Shown here: positions 1 through 15,952 of the stretch, one piece after another
How the letters are laid out: each line of letters starts with the position of its first letter
Numbering within the stretch: the first letter of the stretch is position 1
Source of the DNA: Paracoccaceae bacterium
GTDB taxonomy: Bacteria > Pseudomonadota > Alphaproteobacteria > Rhodobacterales > Rhodobacteraceae
Direction of reading: 5' to 3'
Length of the DNA stretch: 42,719 nucleotides
Assembly (NCBI GenBank): GCA_029248915.1
Contig: JAQWIK010000061.1
Location: 1-42,719, forward strand
Made by a program: the position numbers and the translations under genes
The notes under the pieces: generated by a model
Databases searched by the model: none
Seen by the model: only the letters and a program-made list of their open reading frames with translations
What the model was told of the DNA's origin: nothing

Positions 1-680
1 ACACCTTGGGAAATTAGTTCAATATTACTACCCCCTAAGAAAATTGGACACCTGTATTCAAAAGTTTTTCTAATTTTCTTAACGCAGTTGGCGGTTTCGT
101 TCACGCTTAAATAGCTTGCACATGAAAAAAGGATTCCATCGTAATCGTTGGCACTTTGCAACTCGCAAACGTCTGAATAATTCACGTCTAATTTTATTTT
201 TAAAGAGTGCCCTTGTCGTCTCAGCATGTCACCCAAAACTAAAGCTCCAACTGTATGCTGTTCGCTTTCATGAACGCAGACAAGAAACCTTTTTCCATCA
301 TAAGAATCGACATTAGATGGTCTTTCTTCAGTTATCTGCTTCAATATTATCTGTAAGTTGGCTGATCCAACCGTTGCTTCAGAAAAACTTAATGAGTCGT
401 TTGCCCAAGATTCTCCGAGTTTAGTTGCAGCTAAAGGAATGCAATAATCGACAATAGTGTCATGCTTGAGCCCCAACTCAACGAGCTCTTTTAAAGCAAT
501 TTTTTTATCGAAGGTTCCAGATAAACAATGGCGGACCAATAAAATCCCGGCCTCTTCAACCCATTCTGAGTTTGCTGGATGTAAAAGATGTACTTTACTT
601 GTGTTTAGCGCTGAGTGCACTAGCCTCGAGATCATAGCGTCACTCGAACTCGATGGTATTCTTATACTTTTGTTGCTCAC
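1..680 (-). CDS. ppaA: PpaA/AerR-type cobalamin-binding photosynthesis regulator (partial)
   Basis: The reading frame starts at GTG 680 with an SD of GGAGG five bases upstream and runs off the left edge, so 226 residues are visible and the C-terminus is missing. The N-terminal helical part holds the string W-A-N-D-S-L-S-F-S-E-A-T-V-G around residues 92-105, typical of PpaA/AppA-like proteins. It is followed by a B12-binding-type domain with E-Q-H-T-V-G at 130-135; His132 would be the axial cobalamin ligand. PpaA/AerR proteins modulate the repressor PpsR/CrtJ, and their genes usually sit beside bchF, as here, where it diverges from bchF. ppsR itself is not visible and may lie beyond the left edge. 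The family call is from motif recognition and context; the exact name (ppaA or aerR) is less certain. Confidence 0.8.
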   Translation of the reverse strand, partial: MSNKSIRIPSSSSDAMISRLVHSALNTSKVHLLHPANSEWVEEAGILLVRHCLSGTFDKKIALKELVELGLKHDTIVDYCIPLAATKLGESWANDSLSFSEATVGSANLQIILKQITEERPSNVDSYDGKRFLVCVHESEQHTVGALVLGDMLRRQGHSLKIKLDVNYSDVCELQSANDYDGILFSCASYLSVNETANCVKKIRKTFEYRCPIFLGGSNIELISQG

Positions 681-833
681 ACTTGCCTCCAATCCCTGAT
701 CGACTTAGGCCAAGCAGCTTATGTTTAAATCCACAGTACTTATATTAAACGATACTTAAAGTTATGCAATTTGTCCAATTTAATTTAGTTTCAAATATTT
801 TAAAAAAAGTTGCCTTATCTTTTATCAAAAGTG

Positions 834-921
834 ATGAAACGTCTAACTTACCAAACTTTTTATATAATTAGAGACTTTTTAAAAGTTATGTAAGTTTTTA
901 ATGACATATTTTTATGCTCAG
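834..921. repeat. Promoter duplication, copy 1
   Basis: This is the left copy of an 88-bp imperfect tandem repeat (period 93 bp). It runs from ATGAAACGTCTAAC to ATGCTCAG. The last ~45 bp are nearly identical to copy 2, and the first half has diverged. It keeps one intact PpsR site (889-906). A second, degenerate one (857-874) reads TTT-N12-AGA where copy 2 has TGT-N12-ACA. The ATG at 914-916 corresponds to the annotated bchF start but opens only a 27-codon frame ending at TGA 995-997. Confidence 0.75.
889..906. promoter_or_regulatory. PpsR/CrtJ operator 1 (bchF upstream)
   Basis: The sequence TGTAAGTTTTTAATGACA is an exact TGT-N12-ACA palindrome, the known recognition pattern of the aerobic photosynthesis repressor PpsR/CrtJ. 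It lies in promoter duplication copy 1, exactly 93 bp upstream of its twin at 982-999. Binding is inferred from the motif only. Confidence 0.7.
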
Positions 922-948
922 TGATTATGAAATGTCTAACTCTTCGTT

Positions 949-966
949 TGTTTATATAAATAGACA
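949..966. promoter_or_regulatory. PpsR/CrtJ operator 2 (bchF upstream)
   Basis: The sequence TGTTTATATAAATAGACA matches TGT-N12-ACA exactly. Its centre is 33 bp (about three helical turns) from operator 3, which fits the paired, cooperative arrangement known for PpsR/CrtJ. The equivalent position in copy 1 (857-874) has lost one base in each half-site. Confidence 0.7.
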
Positions 967-981
967 CTTTTTAAAAAGTTA

Positions 982-999
982 TGTAAGTTTTTATTGACA
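982..999. promoter_or_regulatory. PpsR/CrtJ operator 3 (overlaps bchF promoter)
   Basis: The sequence TGTAAGTTTTTATTGACA matches TGT-N12-ACA exactly. Its right end, TTGACA (994-999), is also a perfect sigma-70-type -35 hexamer, so a bound repressor would occlude RNA polymerase. The copy-1 equivalent reads ATGACA and is a poorer -35. Confidence 0.75.
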
Positions 1000-1006
1000 T
1001 ATTTTT

Positions 1007-8816
<7,810 letters not shown>

Positions 8817-8817
<1 letters not shown>

Positions 8818-9485
8818 TGCTTTATGACCAAACTCTTTCTCGTGTTGAGACTTATTTTGATAAAACTGCGTCAAAGACGTGGGAGCAACTTACTTCGGAT
8901 GCTCCAGTATCTAAAATTCGTCAAACTGTACGGGCTGGGCGAGAAAGAATGCGGCATAAATTGTTAAATCGATTACCAAAGGAAATAAAAGGGGCTCGAA
9001 TATTAGATGCCGGTTGTGGAACTGGTCAATTAACAGCTGAGCTCGTTAAGAGAGGGGCCTCGGTTGTTGCAACTGATATAAGTCAGTCTTTAATTCAGAT
9101 AGCTAAAGAAAGAATTTCTGACCGTTACCATAACAAAATTAATTTTCATGTAGGTGATTTATGTAGCAAGAATCTTGGAAAGTTCGACTACGTAGTCGCT
9201 ATGGATAGTCTAATTTATTATTCGTTAGAAGATCTTACTAGGATTTTGACTGAGTTAAAGCAACGAACTGATCGAGAAATAATTTTTACCGTCGCTCCTA
9301 GAACAAAGCTTTTACAAGCTATGTGGTATTTAGGAAAACTAGCTCCAAAGGGAGATAAATCGCCCGTTATGGTGCCTCAGTCTCTTAGTAAAATATCAAA
9401 AAATTTAACTGGAATTGCCGATACCAATGATCTTGGACGAATTTCTTCAGGATTTTATATTTCACAGGGTGTCAGTTGCTTTTGA
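8817..9485 (+). CDS. bchM: Magnesium protoporphyrin IX methyltransferase
   Basis: BchM methylates the C13 propionate of Mg-protoporphyrin IX with S-adenosylmethionine, giving the substrate of AcsF. The 222-residue product has the SAM motif I (R-I-L-D-A-G-C-G-T-G-Q-L-T, residues 61-73), an acidic post-I residue (V-V-A-T-D-I-S) and the C-terminal S-S-G-F-Y-I-S-Q shared by BchM proteins. It overlaps bchL by one base (TAATG) and lhaA by one base (TGATG), which places it firmly in the operon. Confidence 0.96.
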
Positions 9486-10930
9486 TGTCGAGTTCAAAGT
9501 CTCATATCGCTTCAAGTTTTATGAAAAAACTTCTTCCATTTTCGGATGCGGCTAGTGCTGACTTACCTCTTGGACAATTGCTTCGTCTTTCTTTGTTCCA
9601 GATTTCAGTTGGTATGGCGACCGTACTATTGTTGGGAACACTAAATAGAGTGATGATCGTTGAGCTTGGTGTTCCCGCAACTATTGTTGCATTTATGGTG
9701 GCAATTCCAGTTTTAATTGCTCCATTTAGAGCAGCCTTAGGTTTCAAATCTGATCACTATCGCTCGGCAATTGGCTGGAAACGAATACCATTTATCTGGT
9801 TTGGGTCTCTTTGGCAGATGGGTGGTTTGGCAATTATGCCCTTTGCACTAATCATTTTATCCGGTGAGCAAACCGTTGGCCCTTTGTGGGCTGGAGAAGT
9901 TCTCGCGGGCTTGGCATTTTTAATGACTGGGCTTGGTTTGCACATGACCCAGACAGCTGGATTAGCACTTGCTAGCGATAGAGCACCAAAAGATAAACGA
10001 CCGCGAGTTGTGGCTCTTTTATACGTTATGTTTTTAGTAGGTATGGGTTTATCCGCTCTAGTCATCGGGTATCTGTTGAGGGATTTTTCAAATATTCGGC
10101 TTATTAGAGTAGTCCAAGGCGCAGCGTTATTTGGTTTTATCATAAATTTGATTGCAATGTGGAAGCAAGAAAATATCAAACCTATGTCGAAACCTGAAAG
10201 AGCTGCACCTTTTCCATTATTTAAAGAGGCGTGGAAAGACTTTATAAATGTGCCTAATAATGCTCGGCTAATTATGGTTGTTTTAGTTGGAACTATTGCT
10301 TTTAATATGCAGGATGTTCTTCTCGAGCCCTATGGCGGGCAAGTGCTGAAATTAAATGTAAGTGAAACAACGTTATTAACAGTTGCTTGGGCAGTTGGAG
10401 CTCTTTTTGGTCTTGGGATTGCTGCGCAGAGATTAAATAAAGGAATAGATCCGAGCAACCTGATGTATTTTGGTGTCTTGGTAGGCCTTGTCGCTTTCAC
10501 CTGTGTAATTTTAGCCTCACCGATATTGTCAGTTGTTTTATTCTTTATAGGTACGTTTTTGATCGGCTTAGGTGCTGGTCTATTTTCAGTTTCAACGCTA
10601 ATTGCCGCTATGAACTTGCCACTAGCTGGCAAATCAGGACGTGGGTTGGCTTTGGGAGCTTGGGGAGCTGCGCAAGCTACAGGCGCAGGTTTAGCCATTG
10701 CAATAGGTGGAGCCACACGAGATATCGTGAATGCCATTGCATTGAATGATAGTTTGGGCGCATCATTAAATAATGAAGCGACAGGCTATCTATTTGTTTA
10801 TCATATAGAATTAGCACTTCTTGTGGTGACCTTGGTGATATTGTCACCTTTAATAAAAAGTGCACGAAATAAGGAAATAAAATCTAATCAGAAATCAGCG
10901 CGTATTGAAATAGCTGATTTTCCTATGTAA
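9485..10930 (+). CDS. lhaA: Light-harvesting complex I assembly protein LhaA (PucC family)
   Basis: LhaA is a polytopic membrane protein of the PucC/BCH family, related to the major facilitator superfamily, that supports assembly of the LH1 antenna. I use ATG 9485, which overlaps the bchM TGA; 481 residues follow. About twelve hydrophobic segments are visible. Conserved strings include L-L-G-T-L-N-R-V-M-I-V-E-L near 49-61, F-R-A-A-L-G-F-x-S-D and N-M-Q-D-V-L-L-E-P-Y-G-G near 273-285. The position between bchM and puhA is the standard one. It ends 24 bases before the puhA start. Confidence 0.95.
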   Translation: MSSSKSHIASSFMKKLLPFSDAASADLPLGQLLRLSLFQISVGMATVLLLGTLNRVMIVELGVPATIVAFMVAIPVLIAPFRAALGFKSDHYRSAIGWKRIPFIWFGSLWQMGGLAIMPFALIILSGEQTVGPLWAGEVLAGLAFLMTGLGLHMTQTAGLALASDRAPKDKRPRVVALLYVMFLVGMGLSALVIGYLLRDFSNIRLIRVVQGAALFGFIINLIAMWKQENIKPMSKPERAAPFPLFKEAWKDFINVPNNARLIMVVLVGTIAFNMQDVLLEPYGGQVLKLNVSETTLLTVAWAVGALFGLGIAAQRLNKGIDPSNLMYFGVLVGLVAFTCVILASPILSVVLFFIGTFLIGLGAGLFSVSTLIAAMNLPLAGKSGRGLALGAWGAAQATGAGLAIAIGGATRDIVNAIALNDSLGASLNNEATGYLFVYHIELALLVVTLVILSPLIKSARNKEIKSNQKSARIEIADFPM

Positions 10931-10954
10931 TTTGAATCGTTGAAAGGAAACAAA

Positions 10955-11722
10955 ATGGACCTGATATTATTTGGAAACTTTGATTTAGCTAGCCTATCTA
11001 TATGGCTATTCTGGATCTTTTTTGCTCTATTGATTTTTTATATTCAAAGAGAGAACATGCGTGAGGGTTACCCATTGGAAAATGATGACGGTAGCGAAGC
11101 TGCAAACCAGGGGCCTTTCCCATTGCCTGATGCAAAAACGTTTGAGTTGCCGCACTCCCGTGGTGAAGTAACAGTGCCAAATGCAAACGGAGAGGGTCGT
11201 TCTGTCGCTGTAGAGCAAACAAGTGTTGCCAATGGTTATCCTTTTGAGCCCACTGGTGATCCAATGAAAGATGGAGTTGGCCCAGCATCTTGGGCTCCGC
11301 GTCGCGATGTTCCTGAGTTGGATGGACATGGCCACCCAAAAATAATTCCTATGTCTGCAAACAGTAAATTTGCTGTCAGTGCTGGGCGTGATCCTCGTGA
11401 CTTGCCTGCTGTTGCAGGAGATGGAGAAGTTGTTGGTAAAATCTCTGATATGTGGGTTGACGAACCAGAACAACTCGTTCGTTACTTAGAAATTCAGCTT
11501 GATACTAATTACGGTAAAGGATCACGGCTCGTACCAATGACACTTGCTAAAATTCACAAAGATAGAGTGGCAATTAAATCAATTTTCGGTGAGCATTTTA
11601 ATGATGTTCCGAAGCATAGTTCAAAGAACCAAGTAACTCTTTTGGAAGAAGATAAAATTTCTGCTTACTACGCGGGTGGGAATATGTACGCCTCGAAAAA
11701 AAGATTTGAACCACTTACTTAA
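10955..11722 (+). CDS. puhA: Photosynthetic reaction centre H subunit
   Basis: PuhA caps the cytoplasmic face of the reaction centre and shapes proton delivery to quinone QB. The start is ATG 10955 after the SD AAAGGAAA; a TTG at 10940 in frame is less likely. The 255-residue product has one N-terminal membrane helix (about residues 8-30), then the conserved Y-x-Q-R-E-N-M-R-E-G-Y-P-L-E junction, and a PRC-barrel cytoplasmic domain with G-x-P-x-x-A-G-D-G-E-V-V-G-like sequence around 149-162. It lies directly upstream of puhB, 16 bases apart. Confidence 0.97.
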   Translation: MDLILFGNFDLASLSIWLFWIFFALLIFYIQRENMREGYPLENDDGSEAANQGPFPLPDAKTFELPHSRGEVTVPNANGEGRSVAVEQTSVANGYPFEPTGDPMKDGVGPASWAPRRDVPELDGHGHPKIIPMSANSKFAVSAGRDPRDLPAVAGDGEVVGKISDMWVDEPEQLVRYLEIQLDTNYGKGSRLVPMTLAKIHKDRVAIKSIFGEHFNDVPKHSSKNQVTLLEEDKISAYYAGGNMYASKKRFEPLT

Positions 11723-11738
11723 AATAGGAGAAACCTAA

Positions 11739-12377
11739 ATGTCACAAGATGATTTTGCTTTTGAACCAATAAGAGGACTTCCCGAACGCCCTCCTGAAGG
11801 TGAGATCATTTTGTGGCAAGGGCAACCAAACTGGTTGCGCCTTACTGTCGAATCGCTGAATGTTTGGTGGGTCTTGGGTTATTTTATTTTCTTGTTTGTT
11901 TGGAGGTTTATTTCGGTATCTGATCTGATGCCCATTGGTCAAGCTCTACTAGTTTCATTTCCATTTTTAGCCTTGGCAATGATAGTTACTCTTCTTTTAA
12001 TGCTTGTTGGGTATATCTTAGCAAGAACAACAGTTTATACTATAACGAACAAACGTGTTGTTATGAGAATTGGTGCTGCACTTACGGTGACACTCAATAT
12101 ACCCTTTACTGAAATTGAAAATGCAGCAATTGCTTCGAGTTCTGGGAATTTTGGCAGTATAGCCATTGATACTAAACAGGATGCTAAGTTTTCTTTTTTA
12201 ATTCTTTGGCCGCATGTTCGCTCATGGCATTTTAAAAAGCCAAAGCCTAGTTTGAGGTGCATTCCTGATGCACCTGAAGTTGCTGAAATTTTAGCTAATG
12301 CGGCAAAAGCGAGATTGATCGAAGAGAAAGATAGCCCAAAGAAAAAGCCTCAGGGCATCGAAGCTGTAGTGAGTTAG
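11739..12377 (+). CDS. puhB: Photosynthetic complex assembly protein PuhB
   Basis: PuhB assists reaction-centre assembly in Rhodobacter. The 212-residue product starts after the SD AGGAG and has the N-terminal pattern F-E-P-I-R-G-L-P-E-R-P-P-E-G-E-x-I-L-W-Q-G. Two membrane helices lie at about 44-63 and 70-92. A bacterial PH-like domain follows (Y-T-I-T-N-K-R-V-V-M-R-I-G-A-A near 100-114). The end is rich in Lys and Glu. Normally puhC follows, but here a 22-codon ORF and a 98-residue gene come next. Confidence 0.94.
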   Translation: MSQDDFAFEPIRGLPERPPEGEIILWQGQPNWLRLTVESLNVWWVLGYFIFLFVWRFISVSDLMPIGQALLVSFPFLALAMIVTLLLMLVGYILARTTVYTITNKRVVMRIGAALTVTLNIPFTEIENAAIASSSGNFGSIAIDTKQDAKFSFLILWPHVRSWHFKKPKPSLRCIPDAPEVAEILANAAKARLIEEKDSPKKKPQGIEAVVS

Positions 12378-12387
12378 GAGTAGCCAG

Positions 12388-12456
12388 ATGATAAGCTTCG
12401 CACTCAAAAAAAAGAAAGTTAAGACAATATTAGCCGAAACCACGAAAGGGGAATAA
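12388..12456 (+). CDS. Possible 22-residue peptide in place of puhC
   Basis: An ATG at 12388 sits seven bases after a clean AGGAG (12376-12380). It opens 22 codons (M-I-S-F-A-L-K-K-K-K, ending T-T-K-G-E) and stops at TAA 12454-12456, one base before the next GTG start. The strong ribosome site and tight fit between genes argue for translation. I cannot identify the peptide. It could be a coupling leader for the downstream gene or a residue of a deleted puhC/puhD. The similarity to either is too slight to claim. Confidence 0.4.
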   Translation: MISFALKKKKVKTILAETTKGE

Positions 12457-12457
12457 A

Positions 12458-12754
12458 GTGGGTATTTTCACGAGAACTAAAGAACACGCGCCATGTACTG
12501 TTGAGGTGAGCCATAAATTTGAAAGTCTCCATGCGCATGTTCGTTTTAATAATGGTGCAATTATTTATCCTGGAGATGAAGTGCAAGTTCAGGGCCCTGA
12601 GATCATGGCTCCTTTCGGTGAAGTAGTTACAGAGAACAGGGAAGCCGTAATACTGAGGGCAAACTTTCTGGAGCGCTTATGGACAAAAACTTTTGGTGAT
12701 TTTGAAGTTATGGAACTCTGTGAGTTTTCATTTTCTGAGGAGGCAACGCTATGA
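12458..12754 (+). CDS. Small uncharacterised protein upstream of acsF
   Basis: This 98-residue frame starts at GTG 12458 after the SD AAAGGGGA and overlaps acsF by four bases (ATGA). The product is soluble-looking, with a central beta-rich segment (H-A-H-V-R-F-N-N-G-A-I-I-Y-P-G-D-E-V-Q-V) and W-T-K-T-F-G-D-F-E-V-M-E-L-C-E-F-S-F near the end. I recall that many aerobic phototrophic alphaproteobacteria have a hypothetical gene of this size just before acsF. Coupling to acsF suggests a role in cyclase function or assembly, but this is only inference from position. Confidence 0.75.
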   Translation: MGIFTRTKEHAPCTVEVSHKFESLHAHVRFNNGAIIYPGDEVQVQGPEIMAPFGEVVTENREAVILRANFLERLWTKTFGDFEVMELCEFSFSEEATL

Positions 12755-13848
12755 ACAAGCATTCGGCAGATGCAACTACTGCAGAGGAAGCAATTGCAAT
12801 TCAATCAGCATTAGACAGTGATATGGCGACCGAGGTTGCGATGCAGGATACTCTGCTAACACCAAGATTTTATACCACAGACTTTGATGAACTCGATGCG
12901 ATAGATGTAAGCCAGATTTCAGAGGAGTGGGAACCACTTATGGAGAGAATGCGCAGTGACCCTAATAAAGGACATTTCAAGAAAAATGAAGATTGGGATA
13001 AAGTAGACTGGGAGGGTATGGAACCTAAACTCAAAAAGGAATTTATCGACTTTTTGATTAGTTCCTGCACAGCCGAATTTTCCGGATGTGTGCTTTATAA
13101 GGAAATGAAGCGCAGGGGTTCTAATGAAGATATAACTCAACTATTTCAATTGATGGCTCGCGATGAGGCCAGACATGCTGGTTTTATAAACGACGCTCTC
13201 AGAGAGGCCGGTGTGGCTGTAAATTTAGGGTTTTTAACACAGAAAAAGAAATATACTTATTTCCGGCCTAAATTTATCTATTACGCAACTTACCTATCTG
13301 AGAAAATTGGGTACGCTCGGTATATTACGATATATCGGCATCTTGAAAAAAATCCACAATATAGATTTCATCCAATTTTTAAGTGGTTTCAAGAATGGTG
13401 CAATGACGAATTTGCTCACGGCGAGGCATTTGCACTTTTGATGAAAACAGATCCTAAGCTTACCGCTGGTATAAATGTTTTTTGGATAAAATTTTTTCTG
13501 ACTGCTGTGTATGCAACTATGTATATCCGGGACCATCAAAGGCCGGCATTTCACAAAGCATTAGGAGTTGACCCTGACTGGTACGCTGAAGAAGTTTTCA
13601 CTAAAACCTCAGAGTTGACTAAGCAAATTTTCCCAATAACTCTTGATATCGATAATCCAAAATGGTTCGCGAAAGTAAAAAAACTTCAAAAAGTTAACGT
13701 ACAGCTTGCGGATGCAAAAAAGAATAAGAATAGATTCAAGCAACTTTGGTTTAGTTCAAGGGCAGCATTTATTTTTCTTTCACTTTTGGCTATTCCGGCG
13801 AAAAGCAACAAGGTACCAAATATTACCAGCATGGAGCCCGCATATTGA
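12751..13848 (+). CDS. acsF: Aerobic Mg-protoporphyrin IX monomethyl ester oxidative cyclase
   Basis: AcsF is the diiron oxygenase that forms ring E of protochlorophyllide using O2. The 365-residue product has the two carboxylate/His motifs of the family: E109 in C-T-A-E-F, then D-E-A-R-H at 138-142, and later E-W-C-N-D-E-F-A-H-G-E-A-F at 215-227. It starts with ATGA overlap on the previous gene and ends in TGATG overlap with puhE. No bchE is present in the window, which fits strictly aerobic pigment synthesis. Confidence 0.97.
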   Translation: MNKHSADATTAEEAIAIQSALDSDMATEVAMQDTLLTPRFYTTDFDELDAIDVSQISEEWEPLMERMRSDPNKGHFKKNEDWDKVDWEGMEPKLKKEFIDFLISSCTAEFSGCVLYKEMKRRGSNEDITQLFQLMARDEARHAGFINDALREAGVAVNLGFLTQKKKYTYFRPKFIYYATYLSEKIGYARYITIYRHLEKNPQYRFHPIFKWFQEWCNDEFAHGEAFALLMKTDPKLTAGINVFWIKFFLTAVYATMYIRDHQRPAFHKALGVDPDWYAEEVFTKTSELTKQIFPITLDIDNPKWFAKVKKLQKVNVQLADAKKNKNRFKQLWFSSRAAFIFLSLLAIPAKSNKVPNITSMEPAY

Positions 13849-14660
13849 TGGGAGGTTCTATTTTCATAGCTATGGTTGCTGCAGTATTTCTGTGGTGGTT
13901 TTCAACTGGGGCAATACTCTTAGTTGTCAGGATAACAGAAAATTTTAATTTTTTTACAAAACTAAAAGTCTGTATTTTTAGCTTGCCAATTTTGGTAGTA
14001 GGTCTTTTTGGGATTTGGAAAACAAGTTTTAATCTGACGATTTTAGACTCTTATCTTGCTTTCGGTTCAGCGCTTTTAGTTTGGGGCTGGATAGAGCTTA
14101 CATTTTTGACTGGCGTAATAACAGGACCAAACAAATCACAATGCCCAAAAAACATAACACTATTTGAAAAATTTATTCGTGCATGGGGGACTTTAGCTTA
14201 TCATGAGATTTCTTTACTTCTAGGATTAGGAGTTGTGATATTATTGGGATATGCTCAGGGAAACCAATTTGGTATCTGGACTTTTACGGTTCTGTATTTT
14301 GCTAGGATATTTGCTAAGCTTAATCTTTTTTTGGGAGTTCCGCATATAAATGCAGAATTCATTCCTGAAGCCCTTTCTCATTTGAAAAGCTACTTTAAAA
14401 TATCAAAATTAAACTGGTTTTTCTCAGTATCTGTAACACTATTAACGCTAACAACAGTCTTTTGGGTAGAACGGCTTTTTGCTGTTCAGAACTCACATGA
14501 AGTTGTAGGTTTTTCTTTATTATTCGCCATTTCTTTAATGGCTCTATTGGAGCACTGGTTTATGGTTTTATCTATACCTGATGCTCGATTATGGCGATGG
14601 ATGCTGCCCAAAACAAAAACTAAACAAAACTACATAAATGGGGACTACAATGGACTTTGA
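13848..14660 (+). CDS. puhE: Photosynthetic complex assembly protein PuhE
   Basis: PuhE is a multi-pass membrane protein affecting reaction centre and bacteriochlorophyll levels in Rhodobacter. The start ATG 13848 overlaps the acsF stop. The 270 residues contain about seven hydrophobic segments and the family strings W-W-F-S-T-G-A-I-L near 17-25, A-Y-H-E-I near 119, and [12 protein letters not shown] near 161-172, with W-F at [11 protein letters not shown]. The 3' end overlaps hemA by 11 bases. Confidence 0.93.
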   Translation: MGGSIFIAMVAAVFLWWFSTGAILLVVRITENFNFFTKLKVCIFSLPILVVGLFGIWKTSFNLTILDSYLAFGSALLVWGWIELTFLTGVITGPNKSQCPKNITLFEKFIRAWGTLAYHEISLLLGLGVVILLGYAQGNQFGIWTFTVLYFARIFAKLNLFLGVPHINAEFIPEALSHLKSYFKISKLNWFFSVSVTLLTLTTVFWVERLFAVQNSHEVVGFSLLFAISLMALLEHWFMVLSIPDARLWRWMLPKTKTKQNYINGDYNGL

Positions 14661-15864
14661 TGCTTTATTCTCTGATCAATTAGATCTTCTCAAAAAAGAA
14701 GGTAATTATAGAATTTTTGCCGAATTAGAACGTCAGAGCGGAGCTTTCCCAAAAGCGAAAAGCTATGATAAGAGATCGCCCGAAAATGTTACTATTTGGT
14801 GTTCAAATGATTATCTTGGAATGGGACAAAGCCAGATTGTCAAAGATGCTATGAAATCTGTAATTGATACAAATGGATGTGGTGCTGGTGGCACAAGAAA
14901 TATATCGGGAACCAACCATCATCATGTTTTGTTGGAAAATGAGTTAGCAGATTTACACCGAAAAGAGGCGGCACTTTTGTTTACATCGGGCTATGTTTCG
15001 AATTGGGCCTCTCTCGGAACCTTAGGTTCGAAGTTACCCAATGCGGTTATACTTTCTGACTCAGCCAATCATGCGAGTATGATTGAAGGTATAAGGCACT
15101 CACGTGCGGATAAAGTCATTTGGAAGCACAATGACCCGGACGATCTTGATAGAAAGTTAAAGGCAATAGGCCCTAACCGTCCCAAAATTGTTGCATTCGA
15201 GTCTGTCTATTCTATGGATGGTGACATTTCTCCAATGCAGGAAATTGTTGAAGTGGCAGAAAGTCATAATGCCATGACATATTTGGATGAAGTTCATGCA
15301 GTTGGTTTGTACGGTCCAAGAGGTGGGGGTATTTCCGAAGAATTAGGACTTTCAGACCGAATAACCCTAATAGAAGGCACCCTTGGAAAAGCATATGGCG
15401 TCATGGGTGGATATATAACTGGATCTAAAATTCTTTGTGATTTTATAAGATCTTTCGCCAGTGGATTTATTTTTACAACTGCTTTGCCACCTGCTGTTGC
15501 AGCAGGCGCAAGAGCATCTATAGCTCATTTAAAATCTTCTGAGTTAGAGCGAAAACGTCAGCAAAAGCAGGTACAAAAACTTAGAAGTGATTTAGATCGG
15601 GCTGGAATACCACATATGAATAATCCATCACACATTATACCAGTAATGATAAAAGATCCTGTGAAGTGTAAAATGTTGTCAGATATTTTAATGCGAGATT
15701 ATGGTATATATGTGCAGCCAATTAATTACCCTACGGTTCCCAAGGGAACTGAGAGGTTGCGTTTTACGCCGTCGCCAATGCATTCAGACGTAGATATAGA
15801 TCACTTAGTAAATGCATTAAATGTACTTTGGAAACAGTGCGCTATTGCTCGTGTTGTAGCTTAG
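14650..15864 (+). CDS. hemA: 5-aminolevulinate synthase
   Basis: HemA condenses glycine with succinyl-CoA to 5-aminolevulinate, feeding all tetrapyrroles. It is a PLP enzyme of the alpha-oxoamine synthase family. I start at ATG 14650 (M-D-F-D-A-L-F) rather than the in-frame ATG 14638, giving 404 residues. Visible motifs are N-D-Y-L-G-M-G near 53-59, [10 protein letters not shown] near 78-87, [13 protein letters not shown] near 213-225, and the PLP lysine K247 in G-T-L-G-K-A-Y-G. It is the last gene of the rightward superoperon and faces bchO. It ends in TAG, showing that TAG is an ordinary stop here. Confidence 0.97.
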   Translation: MDFDALFSDQLDLLKKEGNYRIFAELERQSGAFPKAKSYDKRSPENVTIWCSNDYLGMGQSQIVKDAMKSVIDTNGCGAGGTRNISGTNHHHVLLENELADLHRKEAALLFTSGYVSNWASLGTLGSKLPNAVILSDSANHASMIEGIRHSRADKVIWKHNDPDDLDRKLKAIGPNRPKIVAFESVYSMDGDISPMQEIVEVAESHNAMTYLDEVHAVGLYGPRGGGISEELGLSDRITLIEGTLGKAYGVMGGYITGSKILCDFIRSFASGFIFTTALPPAVAAGARASIAHLKSSELERKRQQKQVQKLRSDLDRAGIPHMNNPSHIIPVMIKDPVKCKMLSDILMRDYGIYVQPINYPTVPKGTERLRFTPSPMHSDVDIDHLVNALNVLWKQCAIARVVA

Positions 15865-15952
15865 GTTTTTACATTCTTCTTTAAGGAAAGTAGATAGTTC
15901 AATATTACTAATTTTTTAGCAAGTTTAATAATTGGGCTCAGAATAGGTTAAT

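Larger units (their letters stand above)
681..1006. promoter_or_regulatory. ppaA-bchF divergent control region
   Basis: This 326-bp A+T-rich spacer separates the divergent ppaA and bchF genes. I see no credible gene in it. It holds a tandem imperfect duplication with a 93-bp period, three exact TGT-N12-ACA PpsR/CrtJ-type operators and a duplicated copy of the ATG-CTC-AG that opens the bchF frame. The first ~140 bases next to ppaA show no operator that I can recognise. Confidence 0.7.

Noticed and set aside
116-316. Rightward ORFs at 116-316 and 457-699
   Set aside because: They lie antisense to the ppaA frame, which has an SD, family motifs and continuous coding; they are shadows.
914-997. 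A 27-codon upstream ORF before bchF
   Set aside because: It is the duplicated copy of the bchF opening in promoter repeat 1, has no SD, and ends in the operator. It is explained by the duplication.
9757-10737. Leftward ORFs of 140 and 135 codons inside lhaA
   Set aside because: They are antisense to a well-supported membrane protein gene and have no family features or ribosome sites.
15895-15910. A 16-base sequence (TAGTTCAATATTACTA) shared with positions 15-30
   Set aside because: One copy is inside ppaA coding sequence and the match does not extend; in an A+T-rich window of this size a 16-base match can arise by chance.
15865-15952. A terminator between the convergent hemA and bchO genes
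   Set aside because: I found only a short CTTT-AAGG-AAAG stem without a T-run; not convincing.
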